A stretch of DNA of 64,000 bases from Pseudomonas paralcaligenes (GTDB lineage: Bacteria; Pseudomonadota; Gammaproteobacteria; Pseudomonadales; Pseudomonadaceae), in NCBI RefSeq assembly GCF_019655855.1, contig NZ_BPFX01000004.1, positions 372,001 to 436,000 on the forward strand. The letters run 5' to 3'. Positions 35,592-46,186 of the stretch are shown here, piece by piece. Each line of letters begins with the position of its first letter. Within the stretch, counting starts at the first letter, position 1. A program made the position numbers and the translations under genes. A model generated the notes under the pieces. That model was given only the letters and a program-made list of their open reading frames with translations, had not been told where the DNA came from and searched no databases.

Positions 35592-36938
35592 TCACAGGAA
35601 CCAGCGGTATTCCCGCGCGCTGACCTCGTTCATGAAGTCCAGGTGGTCGTGGCGCTTGTTCTCGCAGTAGACGAACACGAACTCGGCACCCAGCTTGTCC
35701 TTCACCACCGCGTGGGACTCCATCGCCGCCACCGCGGTGAGCATGTCCTTGGGGAAGGCCACGCCGCTGGCACGGTCCTCGTTCAGCGAGGGGATCGGCT
35801 CCAGCGCCTGGTCCAGGCCGTGCTCCATGCCGCTGAGGATGGCCGCCAGCACCAGGTAGGGGTTGGCGTCGGCGCCGGCCAGGCGGTGTTCGATGCGCAG
35901 GTTGCGGCCGTCCGACTCGGGGATGCGGATGCACGCGTCGCGGTCCTCGAAGCCCCAGCTGGCCTGGCTCGCCGCGTTCACCCGGGAGCCGTAGCGGCGG
36001 TAGGCGTTGTGGTTGGCGGCGAAGATCGGCATGCAGTGCGGCAGCAGCTCCAGGCAGCCGGCCACGGCGTTGCGCAGCGGGCGCTGACCGTCGCCGTCGA
36101 GCAGGTTGCGGCCCGCCTCGTCGTACAGGCTGACGTGCACGTGCATGCCGCTGCCCGGGGCGTCCAGGTAGGGCTTGCTCATGAAGCTGGCGCGGTAGCC
36201 GTGCTGCATCGCCACGCCACGGGTGCTGCGGCAGAACAGGGCGGCCTGGTCGGCGGCGCGCAGGCCGTCGTCGCAGTGGGCGAAATTGATCTCGAACTGG
36301 CCGGGGCCGATCTCGGCGGTGATCACGTTGGCGTCCACGCCCTGTTCCTGGGCCGCCTCGACCATGCCGTGGAGCACGTCGGAGAAGCGCGACAGGCGCT
36401 CGATGTGCATGTTCGGCTGGTCGTCCTCGTCGTCGGTCAACGGGTCGCGGGGGAAGCGCGGCAGGCCGTGCTCCAGCTTGCGGTCGAACAGGTAGAACTC
36501 CAGCTCGAACGCCACCACCGGGCGGATGCCCCGCGCCTGCAGGCGCCGCAGAACGCGGGCCAGCACCTCGCGCGGCTCGAACTCGATGGGCGCCTCGGTG
36601 CCGTCGGAGCTGATCAGCATCTGGCCCAGCGGCTGGTTCTCCCAGCGCACCGGCTTGAGGGTGCCGGGAATCAGCCGGCGCGGCGCGTCCGGGTCGCCAT
36701 CGTTGAAGCAGTAGTCGCCGATCGGGTGCAGGCCGCCCTGGGCGCCGAGCAGCACGCAGTTCTGCGGCAGCTTGAGCGGGCCGCCGGCGGCGACCTTCTC
36801 CAGCATGTCGAGGGGGTAGCGCTTGCCGTAGAAGTGCCCGGGCAGATCCAGGCAGATCAGGTCGACGTAGCGCACCTCGGGATGGGCGGCACGGAAGGCG
36901 CGGACTTCGCTGAGCAGGTCGGGAAATGGCGAGATCAT
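35592..36938 (-). CDS. Glutamine-synthetase-family gamma-glutamylpolyamine synthetase (PuuA/PauA-like)
   Basis: This 448-residue enzyme would ligate glutamate to putrescine or another polyamine using ATP in the cytoplasm. Glutamine-synthetase motifs are present: VVAFELEFYLFDR, ITAEIGPGQFEINFAHCDDGL, GSGMHVHVSLYDEAG, NAASQASWGFEDRDACIRIP and RIEHRLAGADANPYLVLAAIL. The N-terminal tyrosine/adenylylation features of GlnA are absent. The ATG at 36938 has AAGGA seven bases ahead; the longer open frame is not conserved. It follows an XRE-cupin regulator and a PuuB-like oxidase on the same strand, a typical Pseudomonas polyamine operon. Confidence 0.9.
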   Translation of the reverse strand: MISPFPDLLSEVRAFRAAHPEVRYVDLICLDLPGHFYGKRYPLDMLEKVAAGGPLKLPQNCVLLGAQGGLHPIGDYCFNDGDPDAPRRLIPGTLKPVRWENQPLGQMLISSDGTEAPIEFEPREVLARVLRRLQARGIRPVVAFELEFYLFDRKLEHGLPRFPRDPLTDDEDDQPNMHIERLSRFSDVLHGMVEAAQEQGVDANVITAEIGPGQFEINFAHCDDGLRAADQAALFCRSTRGVAMQHGYRASFMSKPYLDAPGSGMHVHVSLYDEAGRNLLDGDGQRPLRNAVAGCLELLPHCMPIFAANHNAYRRYGSRVNAASQASWGFEDRDACIRIPESDGRNLRIEHRLAGADANPYLVLAAILSGMEHGLDQALEPIPSLNEDRASGVAFPKDMLTAVAAMESHAVVKDKLGAEFVFVYCENKRHDHLDFMNEVSAREYRWFL

Positions 36939-37047
36939 GTTCTTGTCCTTGTTTTCATCAGTACCCGTCAAATGCGGATCAAACCGTCGCGAGCGAAGGA
37001 CAGCTTTCAACGCAGCATGGCCGAGCGCAGCAGGTTCTGGCCGCATT

Positions 37048-37605
37048 TCAGGTGAAGACCCAGAGCACTCGTGTAGGGAAATCGGTGAGGTTGGCGTAGC
37101 GGAACTTGGCGTGGGGCGGCAGCTGGAAGCTGTCGCGCGGGCCGAGGGTGACCGGCTCGGCGGCGTCGCCGTACCACACGGTCAGTTCGCCTTCGAGGAC
37201 GAAGCCGCCCTGTTCGGAACTGTCGTCGAGATGGCCTTCGCCACTGGTGGCGCCGGGCTCGAGAAAACTTTCCAGCATGGCGAAGCCGCCGGACATGCCC
37301 GGCGAGGCCAGCACGTCGGTGATGCCGCCGGCGTAGTACAGGGTGCGGCGCTCGTCCGGGCGGGTCACCCAGCGCACCGCGCGCGGGTGGCCCGGGTTGT
37401 AGAAGTAGGTGGTGGGCACGCCCAGCGCCTCGCTGATGGCGGTGAGGTCGGCCACCGTCGGGCGCGACAGGCCGCGCTCGACCTGGGACAGGAAGCCCAC
37501 CGAGCGGCCGATGCGCTCGGCCAGTTCGTTGAGGGTGAGGTTCTTGTGCTTGCGCAGGTCGCGCACCAGGATCGCGAGGCCTTCGATTTCTTCCTGCTTG
37601 TCCAT
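37048..37605 (-). CDS. XRE-cupin transcriptional regulator (PuuR/PauR-like)
   Basis: The protein has 185 residues. The N-terminal helix-turn-helix is LVRDLRKHKNLTLNELAERIGRSVGFLSQVERG (about 14-46), and the C-terminal cupin sensor domain includes SSEQGGFVLEGELTVWYGD and LPPHAKFRYANLTD. Such regulators control gamma-glutamylated polyamine catabolism. It lies between the oxidase (23 bp) and the synthetase (109 bp), so it is part of the same unit. Its likely target is the AT-rich dyad at 38925-38974 upstream of the first gene. Confidence 0.9.
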   Translation of the reverse strand: MDKQEEIEGLAILVRDLRKHKNLTLNELAERIGRSVGFLSQVERGLSRPTVADLTAISEALGVPTTYFYNPGHPRAVRWVTRPDERRTLYYAGGITDVLASPGMSGGFAMLESFLEPGATSGEGHLDDSSEQGGFVLEGELTVWYGDAAEPVTLGPRDSFQLPPHAKFRYANLTDFPTRVLWVFT

Positions 37606-37628
37606 GCCGATTCCGTATCCGGTTGAGT

Positions 37629-38915
37629 TCAGATCACATCGCGCAGACGGTACCAGGCCTTGCCCACGGCCTCGATCGGCGCGGCCAGCAGGTCGCCGCC
37701 GGGGAAGCGCGGGTTGCTCAGGCCCTGGTACAGGCCGAGCAGCTGTTCGTCGCCGAGGATCGCATCGCTCACCGCGCGGGCGGCGGCCAGGGTCGGCAGG
37801 ATGCCGTGGCCGGAGAAGCCCTGCAGCCAGAACTTGTGGCCCTGGCGGCCGACGTCCGGCGTGCGGTGCATGGTGCAGTCGATGTGGCCGCCCCAGCCGT
37901 AGTCGATCTGCACCCCGCGCAGCTGCGGGAAGACCCGTTCGAGGTAGGGCCGGGTGGCCGCCGGCACGTCCGCCGGGATGCCGCCCAGGTAGGTGCAGCC
38001 GCCGCCGAACAGCAGGCGGTTGTCCGGGGTGACGCGGAAGTAGTCCGGCACGAACTGGTTGTCGATGGCGCAGGTGCCGCGCGGGAACAGCGAGCGCGCC
38101 AGCTCCGGCTCCAGCGGCGCGGTGGCGACCTGGTAGGAGCCGACCGGCAGCAGGCGCCGGGACAGCTCCGGGTCGAGGCGGTCGAGGTAGGCGTTGCAGG
38201 CCAGCACCAGCACGTCGCTGCGAACCTCGCCCTGCTCGGTGCGGGCGACGAAGCCGGCATCGGTCTCGCGGTAGTCGAGCGCCCGGGTCTGCTCGAAGAT
38301 CCGGCCGCCGGCGGCCTCGATGGCGCCGGCCAGGCCCTGGGCCAGTTTCAGCGGGTTGAGGTGGGCGGCGCCGGAATCGTGCAGCGCGGCCAGGTAGCGC
38401 GGGCTGGCGATCCACTCCGGCAGTTCCTCCCTAGGGATGAAGCTCAGCCGCTGGTAGCCGTACTTGCGCTTGGCCTCGTCCAGGCTTTCCTGCAGTTGCC
38501 GCACCCGGCGCGGCAGCACGGCGGTGTAGAGGGCGCCGGTGCGATAGTCGATGTCGAAGCGGTGGCGTTCGGGCAGCTCGCGCATTTCCTCGGCGGCCCA
38601 GATCATGCTGTCCCACAGCCGGCGGGCGCGTTCGAGGCCCAGGGCCTTTTCCAGCGGCGGCATGTCGCAGGACCAGCCCGGCAGGGCCTGGCCGCCGTTG
38701 CGCCCGGAAGCGGCCCAGGCGACGCGGCTGGCTTCGAGGATCACCACCTTTTTGCCGGCGAGCGCCAGGCGCAGCCCGGTGTGCAAGCCGCTGAAGCCGC
38801 CGCCGACGATCAGCACGTCGCAGTCGGTCCGCTCCTGCAGGCGCGGGCGCAGGGGAATCTGGCCATAGGTGCCGGCGTAGTAGGTTCCGATGTGCTGGGC
38901 GGATTGCTTGAACAT
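37629..38915 (-). CDS. FAD-dependent gamma-glutamylpolyamine oxidoreductase (PuuB/PauB-like)
   Basis: This 428-residue DAO-family flavoprotein would oxidise gamma-glutamylputrescine to the aldehyde. The dinucleotide fold is VLIVGGGFSGLHTGLRLALAG (near 34-54), with the family motif WAASGRNGGQALPGW and a C-terminal KFWLQGFSGHGILPTLAAARAVSDAI contact to FAD. The length matches PuuB. It is the first gene of the operon; its upstream region holds a large AT-rich palindrome. Glycine oxidase-like activity is a less likely alternative given the GS-like neighbour. Confidence 0.9.
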   Translation of the reverse strand: MFKQSAQHIGTYYAGTYGQIPLRPRLQERTDCDVLIVGGGFSGLHTGLRLALAGKKVVILEASRVAWAASGRNGGQALPGWSCDMPPLEKALGLERARRLWDSMIWAAEEMRELPERHRFDIDYRTGALYTAVLPRRVRQLQESLDEAKRKYGYQRLSFIPREELPEWIASPRYLAALHDSGAAHLNPLKLAQGLAGAIEAAGGRIFEQTRALDYRETDAGFVARTEQGEVRSDVLVLACNAYLDRLDPELSRRLLPVGSYQVATAPLEPELARSLFPRGTCAIDNQFVPDYFRVTPDNRLLFGGGCTYLGGIPADVPAATRPYLERVFPQLRGVQIDYGWGGHIDCTMHRTPDVGRQGHKFWLQGFSGHGILPTLAAARAVSDAILGDEQLLGLYQGLSNPRFPGGDLLAAPIEAVGKAWYRLRDVI

Positions 38916-38924
38916 GGCGGCCTC

Positions 38925-38974
38925 ATGAAATTCTTGATTTGTATTTTCATGAAAAAATACACAATTAATTTCAT
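38925..38974. promoter_or_regulatory. AT-rich dyad, candidate operator of the polyamine operon
   Basis: Outer arms ATGAAATT (38925-38932) and AATTTCAT (38967-38974) share a centre with the inner palindrome TTTTCATGAAAA (38944-38955). The block starts 10 bases upstream of the oxidase ATG and is strikingly AT-rich for this genome. It could hold both promoter and XRE-cupin operator. Confidence 0.55.
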
Positions 38975-39025
38975 TTGGCCAAGGCCAGGTGGTCGGCGCC
39001 CAGGAATCCTACACATCTCCACGTC

Positions 39026-39091
39026 GTCCCCGCGCAGGCGGGGACCCAGGGACGCGGCGTGTTGCACATGGATTCCCGCCTGCGCGGGAAT
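39026..39091. repeat. REPIN-like pair of inverted hairpins
   Basis: Hairpin one is GTCCCCGC-GCAG-GCGGGGAC (39026-39045) and hairpin two is ATTCCCGC-CTGC-GCGGGAAT (39072-39091). Their loops are reverse complements, so the two units are inverted copies. This form is typical of intergenic REP doublets. No gene lies within. Confidence 0.75.
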
Positions 39092-39145
39092 GACGGGATT
39101 CCTGCCGACCCTTTGCGCATGGGGCCCTTTAGCCGACTCCCCGGA

Positions 39146-40051
39146 TCAGCCCTGCACCCAATCCTGCCCAGCCAGGCGTTCGCCCAGGTAGTCGAGGAAG
39201 CAGGCGATCCGCGCCGACAGCGCGGTGTTGCGGTAGTACACGGCGTTGATCGGCTGGCGGGTATCGACGTTGTGGTCGGCCAGCACCTCCACCAGCGCGC
39301 CGTCCGCGCGGTCGCGGTCGGTCATGAAGTCCGACAGGCAGACCAGCCCGGCGCCGGCCAGCGCGAGCTGGCGCAGGGTCTCGCCGCTGGAGGCCTTGAT
39401 CGTCGGCGCGACGACCAGTCCATCGCCATGCAGGTGGCGCAGCGGCCAGGTGTTGAGGCTCTCCGGCTGGGTGAAGCCGAGCAGTTCGTGACCGCCCAGG
39501 TCCGCCGGGCTCGCCGGCGTGCCGCGCGCGGCCAGGTAGGCCGGGCTGGCCAGCACGCGGATGCGGCTGGCGCCGAGCGGCCGCGCATGCAGGCTGGAGT
39601 CGCGCAGCGGGCCGATGCGGATGGCCAGGTCGGTGCGCTGCTCCAGCAGGTCGATGATCTGGTCGTTGCTGTTCAGCTCCAGCTCGATCTGCGGAAAGCG
39701 CGCGCGGAAGTCCGCCACCAGCGGCACCAGCACATGCAGCATGAAGGGCGAGGCGGCGTTGACCCGCAGGCGCCCGGCCGGCACCTGGCGGCGCAGGGCC
39801 ATCTGCTCCTCGGCCTCTTCCACCGCGGCGAGTATGCGCCGGGCCTGGGCGAGGAAGGCCGCGCCTTCCTCGGTCAGCTCCAGGCGCCGGGTGGTGCGGC
39901 GCAGCAGGGTGACTTCGAGCTTGTCTTCCAGGCGGCCGAGCGCGCGGCTGATGCCCGAGGCGGTCTGCCCGAGCTGCTCGGCGGCGGCGGTGATGGAGCC
40001 GCCGTCCACCACCCGGGTGAAGGCCTGCAGCTCGTCCAGGGTCGTCTTCAT
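39146..40051 (-). CDS. LysR-family transcriptional regulator
   Basis: This 301-residue regulator has an N-terminal winged helix-turn-helix (LDELQAFTRVVDGGSITAAAEQLGQTASGISRALGRLEDKL) and a periplasmic-binding-like effector domain (LRVNAASPFMLHVLVPLVADFRARFPQIELEL). The ATG at 40051 has GGAG about eight bases ahead; the frame is open further upstream but not homologous-looking. It is divergent from the small monooxygenase gene at 40202 across a 150-bp gap, and probably regulates it. Confidence 0.92.
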   Translation of the reverse strand: MKTTLDELQAFTRVVDGGSITAAAEQLGQTASGISRALGRLEDKLEVTLLRRTTRRLELTEEGAAFLAQARRILAAVEEAEEQMALRRQVPAGRLRVNAASPFMLHVLVPLVADFRARFPQIELELNSNDQIIDLLEQRTDLAIRIGPLRDSSLHARPLGASRIRVLASPAYLAARGTPASPADLGGHELLGFTQPESLNTWPLRHLHGDGLVVAPTIKASSGETLRQLALAGAGLVCLSDFMTDRDRADGALVEVLADHNVDTRQPINAVYYRNTALSARIACFLDYLGERLAGQDWVQG

Positions 40052-40201
40052 TCGTGACTCCACGGCAACTATCGCCGGTGAAGTCTGGCGCGATCCGCCG
40101 CAAATGCACACCCGCGCCGCCGAACGCGGACCGGACGAACGCCGGGGCGAGCTGTCCGAACAGGTATCGCCCACGCGCTCACGGGCACAGGAGGAAGCAG
40201 G

Positions 40202-40507
40202 ATGATCGATGTCGTGGTGGAAATCGCCTGCCAGCCGGGCCGGCGCCAGCAGGTACTCGAGGCCGTGCTGGCCAACCAGGCGCGGGTGCAGGCGGAGGTG
40301 GGCTGCGTGGCCTACCGCCCGCTGGTCGACGTGGCCGCCGGCCTGCCCGAGCAGCAGCAGGACGGCGACGGCCTGGTGGTGCTGGAGCAGTGGCAGAGCC
40401 TGAAGCATCGGCAGGCGCACCTGGCCTCGCCGCACATGCTGGACTTCCAGCGCGACACCGGCGAGTGGATACAGCAGGTACGCCTGCGGGTACTCGCCTC
40501 GCCGTAG
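40202..40507 (+). CDS. Antibiotic biosynthesis monooxygenase (ABM)-domain small protein
   Basis: This 101-residue ferredoxin-like-fold protein of the ABM/YgiN type has IDVVVEIACQPGRRQQVLEAVLAN, EVGCVAYRPLVD and the WQSLKHRQAHLASPHM helix. Relatives act as cofactor-free quinol monooxygenases or heme-degrading enzymes. A strong AGGAGG-type site precedes the ATG. The divergent LysR gene is the likely regulator. The substrate is not known. Confidence 0.82.
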   Translation: MIDVVVEIACQPGRRQQVLEAVLANQARVQAEVGCVAYRPLVDVAAGLPEQQQDGDGLVVLEQWQSLKHRQAHLASPHMLDFQRDTGEWIQQVRLRVLASP

Positions 40508-40578
40508 CAGCGGAAGGCCGTACCGCTCGATGAGCCAGGCGTCGCAGGGGTGATGTCAGCTTCCGGTGGACGGCACCT

Positions 40579-41277
40579 TCAGCCTTCGCTCAGCCAACGT
40601 TCGACCGCCTCCCGGTAGCGGTCCTCGTGCTGGAGACTGGCGCGCAGCAGGAGCGCCTCGTCCTGCTCGCTCAGCAGGCCGGCCTCACGTAGCTGTCGCA
40701 GCGGCTGTTCGATATTGCGCGGCAGCGTGAGCAGGTAGTCGTGCAAGGCGTCGACGGCCTGTTCCGGGCGGCCTAAGTGCAGCAGGTAATGCCCGCGTTG
40801 GGCGTGCAGGCCGCGGCGTGCCAGCCAGTCCAGCACGCCGTCCGCCGTTTCCAGACGCTCCAGCCAAGGCAGTGCCTCCTGCTTCAGCCAGGCCTGCCAG
40901 GCATCAGCCAGCGCGGCGGCGTCGGCAGGGCTGCGCAGGGCCATGGAGAAGCGCCGGGCCTGGTCGTCGAAGACCAGCTGGAAGTGATGCAGCGGCTGCG
41001 CGTAGTCAGGCTTGAGCCAGTCCTGGGCGACGCCACCGAGGGCCTGCTGGTAGTCGTCCGCCAGGCAGTAGGCGTCGGCGTGCAGGGTGCCGCCTTCGGC
41101 GCTCCACCATTTGTCGCGGTAGACCGCGATCTCCATCTGCCGCTGCCCGTCCCGGGCGAAGTAGCGGCGCAGCGTGGGGCCGCCGCCTGGCGCGACCCGG
41201 GCGAACGCGCTGGCGCCGGTCGCCGCGAGGGCGCCGTCGAGTACCTGGCCGAAGACCTTGTTGAGCGAGGAGGACAT
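40579..41277 (-). CDS. Uncharacterised cytoplasmic protein
   Basis: The protein has about 232 residues and no domain I can name. The N-terminal half has RRYFARDGQRQMEIAVYRDKWWSAEGGTLHADAYCLADDYQQAL, reminiscent of small DUF4304-like proteins. The second half is helical, with GRPEQAVDALHDYLLTLPRNIEQPLRQLREAGLL suggestive of a repeat-type scaffold. No signal or membrane segment is visible. The start is uncertain (41277 or 41301). It is 78 bases downstream of the diguanylate cyclase gene on the same strand. Confidence 0.65.
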   Translation of the reverse strand: MSSSLNKVFGQVLDGALAATGASAFARVAPGGGPTLRRYFARDGQRQMEIAVYRDKWWSAEGGTLHADAYCLADDYQQALGGVAQDWLKPDYAQPLHHFQLVFDDQARRFSMALRSPADAAALADAWQAWLKQEALPWLERLETADGVLDWLARRGLHAQRGHYLLHLGRPEQAVDALHDYLLTLPRNIEQPLRQLREAGLLSEQDEALLLRASLQHEDRYREAVERWLSEG

Positions 41278-41355
41278 GGCGCGATAGTGGCCATCGGGCA
41301 CGCACGCGGCAAAGAGCCGAGCACCCAGGCGGTAGGCGAGCGGCGATGGCCGGAC

Positions 41356-42729
41356 CTAGCCCGCCAGCGCCACCCGGTTGCGACCCTGGGCCTTGGCCCG
41401 GTAGAGCGCCTCGTCGGCGCGGGCCAGGGCGTGTTCGAGGGCCAGTTCGTCGGCGCTGTCGCCCAGCTGGCCGACCCCGATGCTGATGGTCACGCGCAGA
41501 GGCTCGTCGTGCTGGGTGGTCAGTTGCAGCTGCTCGACCTGGCCGCGCAGCCGCTCCGCAATGTGCGAGGCCTCGTCCATGGAGATGCCGGGCAGCAGCG
41601 CGGTGAACTCCTCGCCGCCCAGGCGGCACAGCAGGTCCTCCTGGCGGAGCTGCTGGCGCAGCAGCTCGGCGACCCGGCGCAGCACCCGGTCGCCGGTGGC
41701 GTGGCCGTGGTGGTCGTTGATCGACTTGAAGTGGTCGAGGTCGAGCATCAGCACGGCCACGTGCTGCACCTCCTGCTGCCGGCGGCGTTCGAGCAGGCCC
41801 TCGGTACGCCGCGAGAAGGCGCTGCGGTTCAGCATGCCCGTCAGGAAGTCGCGGTCGCTGCGGTAGAGCAGGCGCAGCAGCAGGCGGCGGCTCACGGTGC
41901 TGGCCGACGCCACCATCAGCGGCCCCAGCGCCAGCACGGCGATGCCGAGGCGCGCCGAGTTCAGGGTATCGATCCCCGTGGCGCCGGCCGACACGCCGAA
42001 ATACGCGGGGTAACTGGCCACCAGCACGATTTCCAGCATGGCGATGAACAGCCCCAGCATGGCGACCGTGAACAGGCGGAAACGCATGGCGCACCACAGC
42101 ATCGGCAGCACCGGGAAGACGATGCCACCCGGCCCGCCGATGACCACCATGGCCAGCAACGCCAGCAGCAGGCCGACCAGCGGCGCCACCTGCCGCGGCT
42201 CGGGCAGGCGCGGCCGGCTCCAGCCGCGCTTCAGGTGCAGGGGGGCGGTCAGCATCACCGGCAACAGCAGCAGGGTGGTGGAGAACTGCTCGCAGAACCA
42301 GGACAGCCAGAGTTCGTGCGGATCGTCCGCCGGCAGGCAGGCGAGGGTGGCGGCGACGGCGGCGCCCACGCTGCTGGCGGCGAACAGCGAGAGCAGCCCC
42401 TCATGCTGCCGGAGGCGCAGGCGCGCCGGCTTCTCCCGCCGCAGGATCAGCCAGCCGCTACCGATCAGCCCCATGTTGCAGAAATTCAGCCAGAGCGCGG
42501 CCGGCCACGCGGTGCCCATGGCCAGGTCGGTGAGGACCATGCCCGCGTAGAGCACCGCCCAGCCCGCCGGACGGGTCAGCCGCGGCCGACGCAGCAGCAG
42601 CCCGAGCAGGATGGCGTTGACCGGCCAGAACAGGGAGAGGGTCTCGACGCCCCGCGTCAACACCCCGAACAGGGTCAGGACGACGGTCAGCAGGAACAGG
42701 CCGGCAAGCGAGCGCCCGGTCTCGCGCAT
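41356..42729 (-). CDS. MASE1-like membrane diguanylate cyclase (GGDEF)
   Basis: This protein has about 457 residues. The N-terminal half has eight or so membrane helices arranged like a MASE1 sensor (SLFWPVNAILLGLLLRRPRL, NFCNMGLIGSGWLIL). The C-terminal GGDEF domain shows DFLTGMLNRSAF, DLDHFKSINDHHGH and the active GGEEF. An RxxD inhibitory site (RQED) lies five residues before GGEEF, predicting product inhibition. It synthesises c-di-GMP at the inner membrane in response to an unknown ligand. The ATG at 42729 has AGAGAG upstream; 42747 and 42816 are alternatives. Confidence 0.9.
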   Translation of the reverse strand: MRETGRSLAGLFLLTVVLTLFGVLTRGVETLSLFWPVNAILLGLLLRRPRLTRPAGWAVLYAGMVLTDLAMGTAWPAALWLNFCNMGLIGSGWLILRREKPARLRLRQHEGLLSLFAASSVGAAVAATLACLPADDPHELWLSWFCEQFSTTLLLLPVMLTAPLHLKRGWSRPRLPEPRQVAPLVGLLLALLAMVVIGGPGGIVFPVLPMLWCAMRFRLFTVAMLGLFIAMLEIVLVASYPAYFGVSAGATGIDTLNSARLGIAVLALGPLMVASASTVSRRLLLRLLYRSDRDFLTGMLNRSAFSRRTEGLLERRRQQEVQHVAVLMLDLDHFKSINDHHGHATGDRVLRRVAELLRQQLRQEDLLCRLGGEEFTALLPGISMDEASHIAERLRGQVEQLQLTTQHDEPLRVTISIGVGQLGDSADELALEHALARADEALYRAKAQGRNRVALAG

Positions 42730-42894
42730 ACCGGCTCTCTTGCGCATACGTCCATGACCGGGCAACGAAGAAGGCATCCATGCACCTACGGGATCGTGAT
42801 GACAGGCCTGGATCACCAGGGCCGCAATGGCTTCGAGCCAGTATAGCCCGCGCCTGACTTGCGACCGGCAGCGCTGGAGAAAGTTTGGGAGGAA

Positions 42895-42921
42895 TTCGCG
42901 CAGCCGCCGGGGCTGCGCGAA
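42895..42921 (-). terminator. Strong hairpin after trpA
   Basis: A perfect 11-bp stem (TTCGCGCAGCC / GGCTGCGCGAA) with a 5-base loop lies 10 bases after the trpA stop. There is no T run after it on the minus strand, so it may be a processing or stabilising hairpin as well as a terminator. Confidence 0.55.
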
Positions 42922-42930
42922 ACAGCGGCC

Positions 42931-43739
42931 TCAGCGGCGGGCGCCGCGCACGCCCTCGGCCAGCTGGGCGCAGAGGTTGAGCACGCCTTCGACGGCCTGC
43001 TTCGGCGTGGACGCCTTGGCGATCTGGTCGACCAGGGCCGAGCCCACCACCACGCCCTCGGCGCGGCGCGCCACGTCGGCGGCGTGCTCCGGGGTGCGGA
43101 TGCCGAAGCCGATGCACACCGGCAGGTCGGTGTGGCGGCGCAGGCGCGCGTGGGCCTCCTCCACATGGTCCAGGGTGGCGGAACCGGCGCCGGTCACGCC
43201 GGCCACCGAGACGTAGTAGACGAAGCCCGAGCTGCCGGCGAGCACCGTCGGCAGGCGCTTGTCGTCGGTGGTCGGGGTGGTCAGGCGGATGAAGTCGATG
43301 CCGGCGGCCTGGGCCGGCTCGCACAGGTCCGGGTTATGTTCCGGCGGCAGGTCGACCACGATCAGGCCGTCCACGCCGGCTTCCTTGGCGTCGGCGATGA
43401 AGCGGTCCACGCCGTAGTAGTGGATGGGGTTGAAGTAGCCCATCAGCACCAGCGGGGTGTTCTGCTCGCCTGCACGGAATTCGCGGACCATCTGCAGGGT
43501 TCTGGCCAGGGTCTGCTTGCCGGCCAGGGCGCGGATGTTGGCCAGCTGGATGGCCGGGCCGTCGGCCATCGGGTCGGTGAAGGGCATGCCCAGCTCGATC
43601 ACGTCGGCGCCGGCGGAAGGCAGGCCCTTGAGGATGGCCAGCGAGGTGTCGTAGTCCGGGTCGCCGCCGGTGACGAAGGTGACCAGGGCGGCGCGGTTCT
43701 GTTGCTTCAGCTCGGCAAATCGGCTCTGCAGACGGCTCA

Positions 43740-43740
<1 letters not shown>
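42931..43740 (-). CDS. trpA: Tryptophan synthase alpha subunit
   Basis: The protein has 269 residues. It cleaves indole-3-glycerol phosphate to indole and glyceraldehyde-3-phosphate, passing indole to TrpB. Catalytic Glu49 and Asp60 are visible in [17 protein letters not shown], as in the well-studied enzymes, and [16 protein letters not shown] and [13 protein letters not shown] are family motifs. Its ATG overlaps the trpB stop by one base (TGATG), so the subunits are coupled. Confidence 0.97.
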
Positions 43741-45113
<1,373 letters not shown>

Positions 45114-45151
45114 TTAGATTGCCCTGACACGTCAGGAAAACTCACCAATCC
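45114..45151. promoter_or_regulatory. trpI/trpB divergent control region with CCTGAC/GTCAGG dyad
   Basis: The 14-bp dyad CCTGACACGTCAGG (45122-45135) lies just upstream of the trpI ATG, in the strip left between it and the palindromic repeat. LysR-type operators with this layout control both divergent genes. I cannot show that TrpI binds here. Confidence 0.4.
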
Positions 45152-46051
45152 ATGAGCCGAGAACTGCCCCCGCTGAACGCCCTGCGCGCCTTCGAGGCCG
45201 CCGCCCGCCTGCAGAGCATCAGCCAGGCGGCGGCCGAGCTGCATGTGACCCACGGCGCGGTGAGCCGGCAGATCCGCGTACTGGAGGAACAGCTCGGCCT
45301 GAGCCTGTTCGACAAGGATGGCCGCGGCGTGAAACTCACCGATGCCGGCGTGCGCCTGCGGGACGCCGCCTCCGACGCCTTCGAGCGCCTGCGCACGGCC
45401 TGCGGCGAGCTGCGCCAGCGCCAGGACGACGCGCCGTTCGTCCTCGGCTGCCCGGGCAGCCTGCTGGCGCGCTGGTTCATCCCGCGCCTGGACCGGCTCA
45501 ACCGCGAGCTGCCGGAGCTGCGCCTGCAACTGTCCTCCAGCGAGGGCGAGCTGGACCCGCGCCGGCCCGGCGTGGACGCCACCCTGTGCTTCGCCACGCC
45601 GCCCTGGCCGGCGGACATGCAGGTCCACGAACTCGACGCGGAATGCATCGGGCCGGTGCTCAGCCCGCGCTACGCCCGTTTCGCCGAGCTGGCCGGGCGG
45701 CCCGTCGCCGCGCTGCTCGGCGAGCCGCTGCTGCACACCGCGTCGCGGCCCCAGGCCTGGCCGCAGTGGGCGCAGGCCCAGGGCCTGGACCCGCGCCTGC
45801 TGCGCCACGGCCAGGGCTTCGAGCATCTCTACTACCTGCTGGAGGCCGCCGCCGCCGGCCTCGGCGTGGCCATCGCGCCGCAGCAGCTGGTGGCGGACGA
45901 CCTGGAGGCCGGCCGCCTGATCGCGCCCTGGGGGTTCGTCGAGACGCCCGCGCGCCTGGCCCTGTGGGTGCCCGGTCGCGGTCGCAACGCGCGCGCCGAG
46001 CGCCTGGCGCGATGGCTCGGCGCGGAGCTGCGTGGCGGCCGGCCGGACTGA
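45152..46051 (+). CDS. trpI: LysR-family activator of trpBA (TrpI)
   Basis: This 299-residue LysR regulator has the helix-turn-helix [46 protein letters not shown] at the N-terminus and a C-terminal effector domain. Its divergent position next to trpBA is characteristic of Pseudomonas, where TrpI binds indoleglycerol phosphate and activates trpBA. Similarity to GcvA/AmpR-type regulators ([15 protein letters not shown]) is expected. A GCCGGGGA/TCCCCGGC hairpin at 46084-46106 may end its transcript. Confidence 0.93.
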   Translation: MSRELPPLNALRAFEAAARLQSISQAAAELHVTHGAVSRQIRVLEEQLGLSLFDKDGRGVKLTDAGVRLRDAASDAFERLRTACGELRQRQDDAPFVLGCPGSLLARWFIPRLDRLNRELPELRLQLSSSEGELDPRRPGVDATLCFATPPWPADMQVHELDAECIGPVLSPRYARFAELAGRPVAALLGEPLLHTASRPQAWPQWAQAQGLDPRLLRHGQGFEHLYYLLEAAAAGLGVAIAPQQLVADDLEAGRLIAPWGFVETPARLALWVPGRGRNARAERLARWLGAELRGGRPD

Positions 46052-46186
46052 GGCCTCCGTCGCAAAGCGACGACTCCGCACCGGCCGGGGACGAATTTTC
46101 CCCGGCACGTCCAGTCACACCAGCACCCCGGTCGCCGCTTCGCTGCGGCGCGCCGGGCACCCTCATCGCTGGATAAGGACGCTCCC

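Noticed and set aside
39026..39091. Hairpin pair considered as a rho-independent terminator for the LysR gene
   Set aside because: The two inverted units with complementary loops and no T run fit an intergenic REP doublet better.
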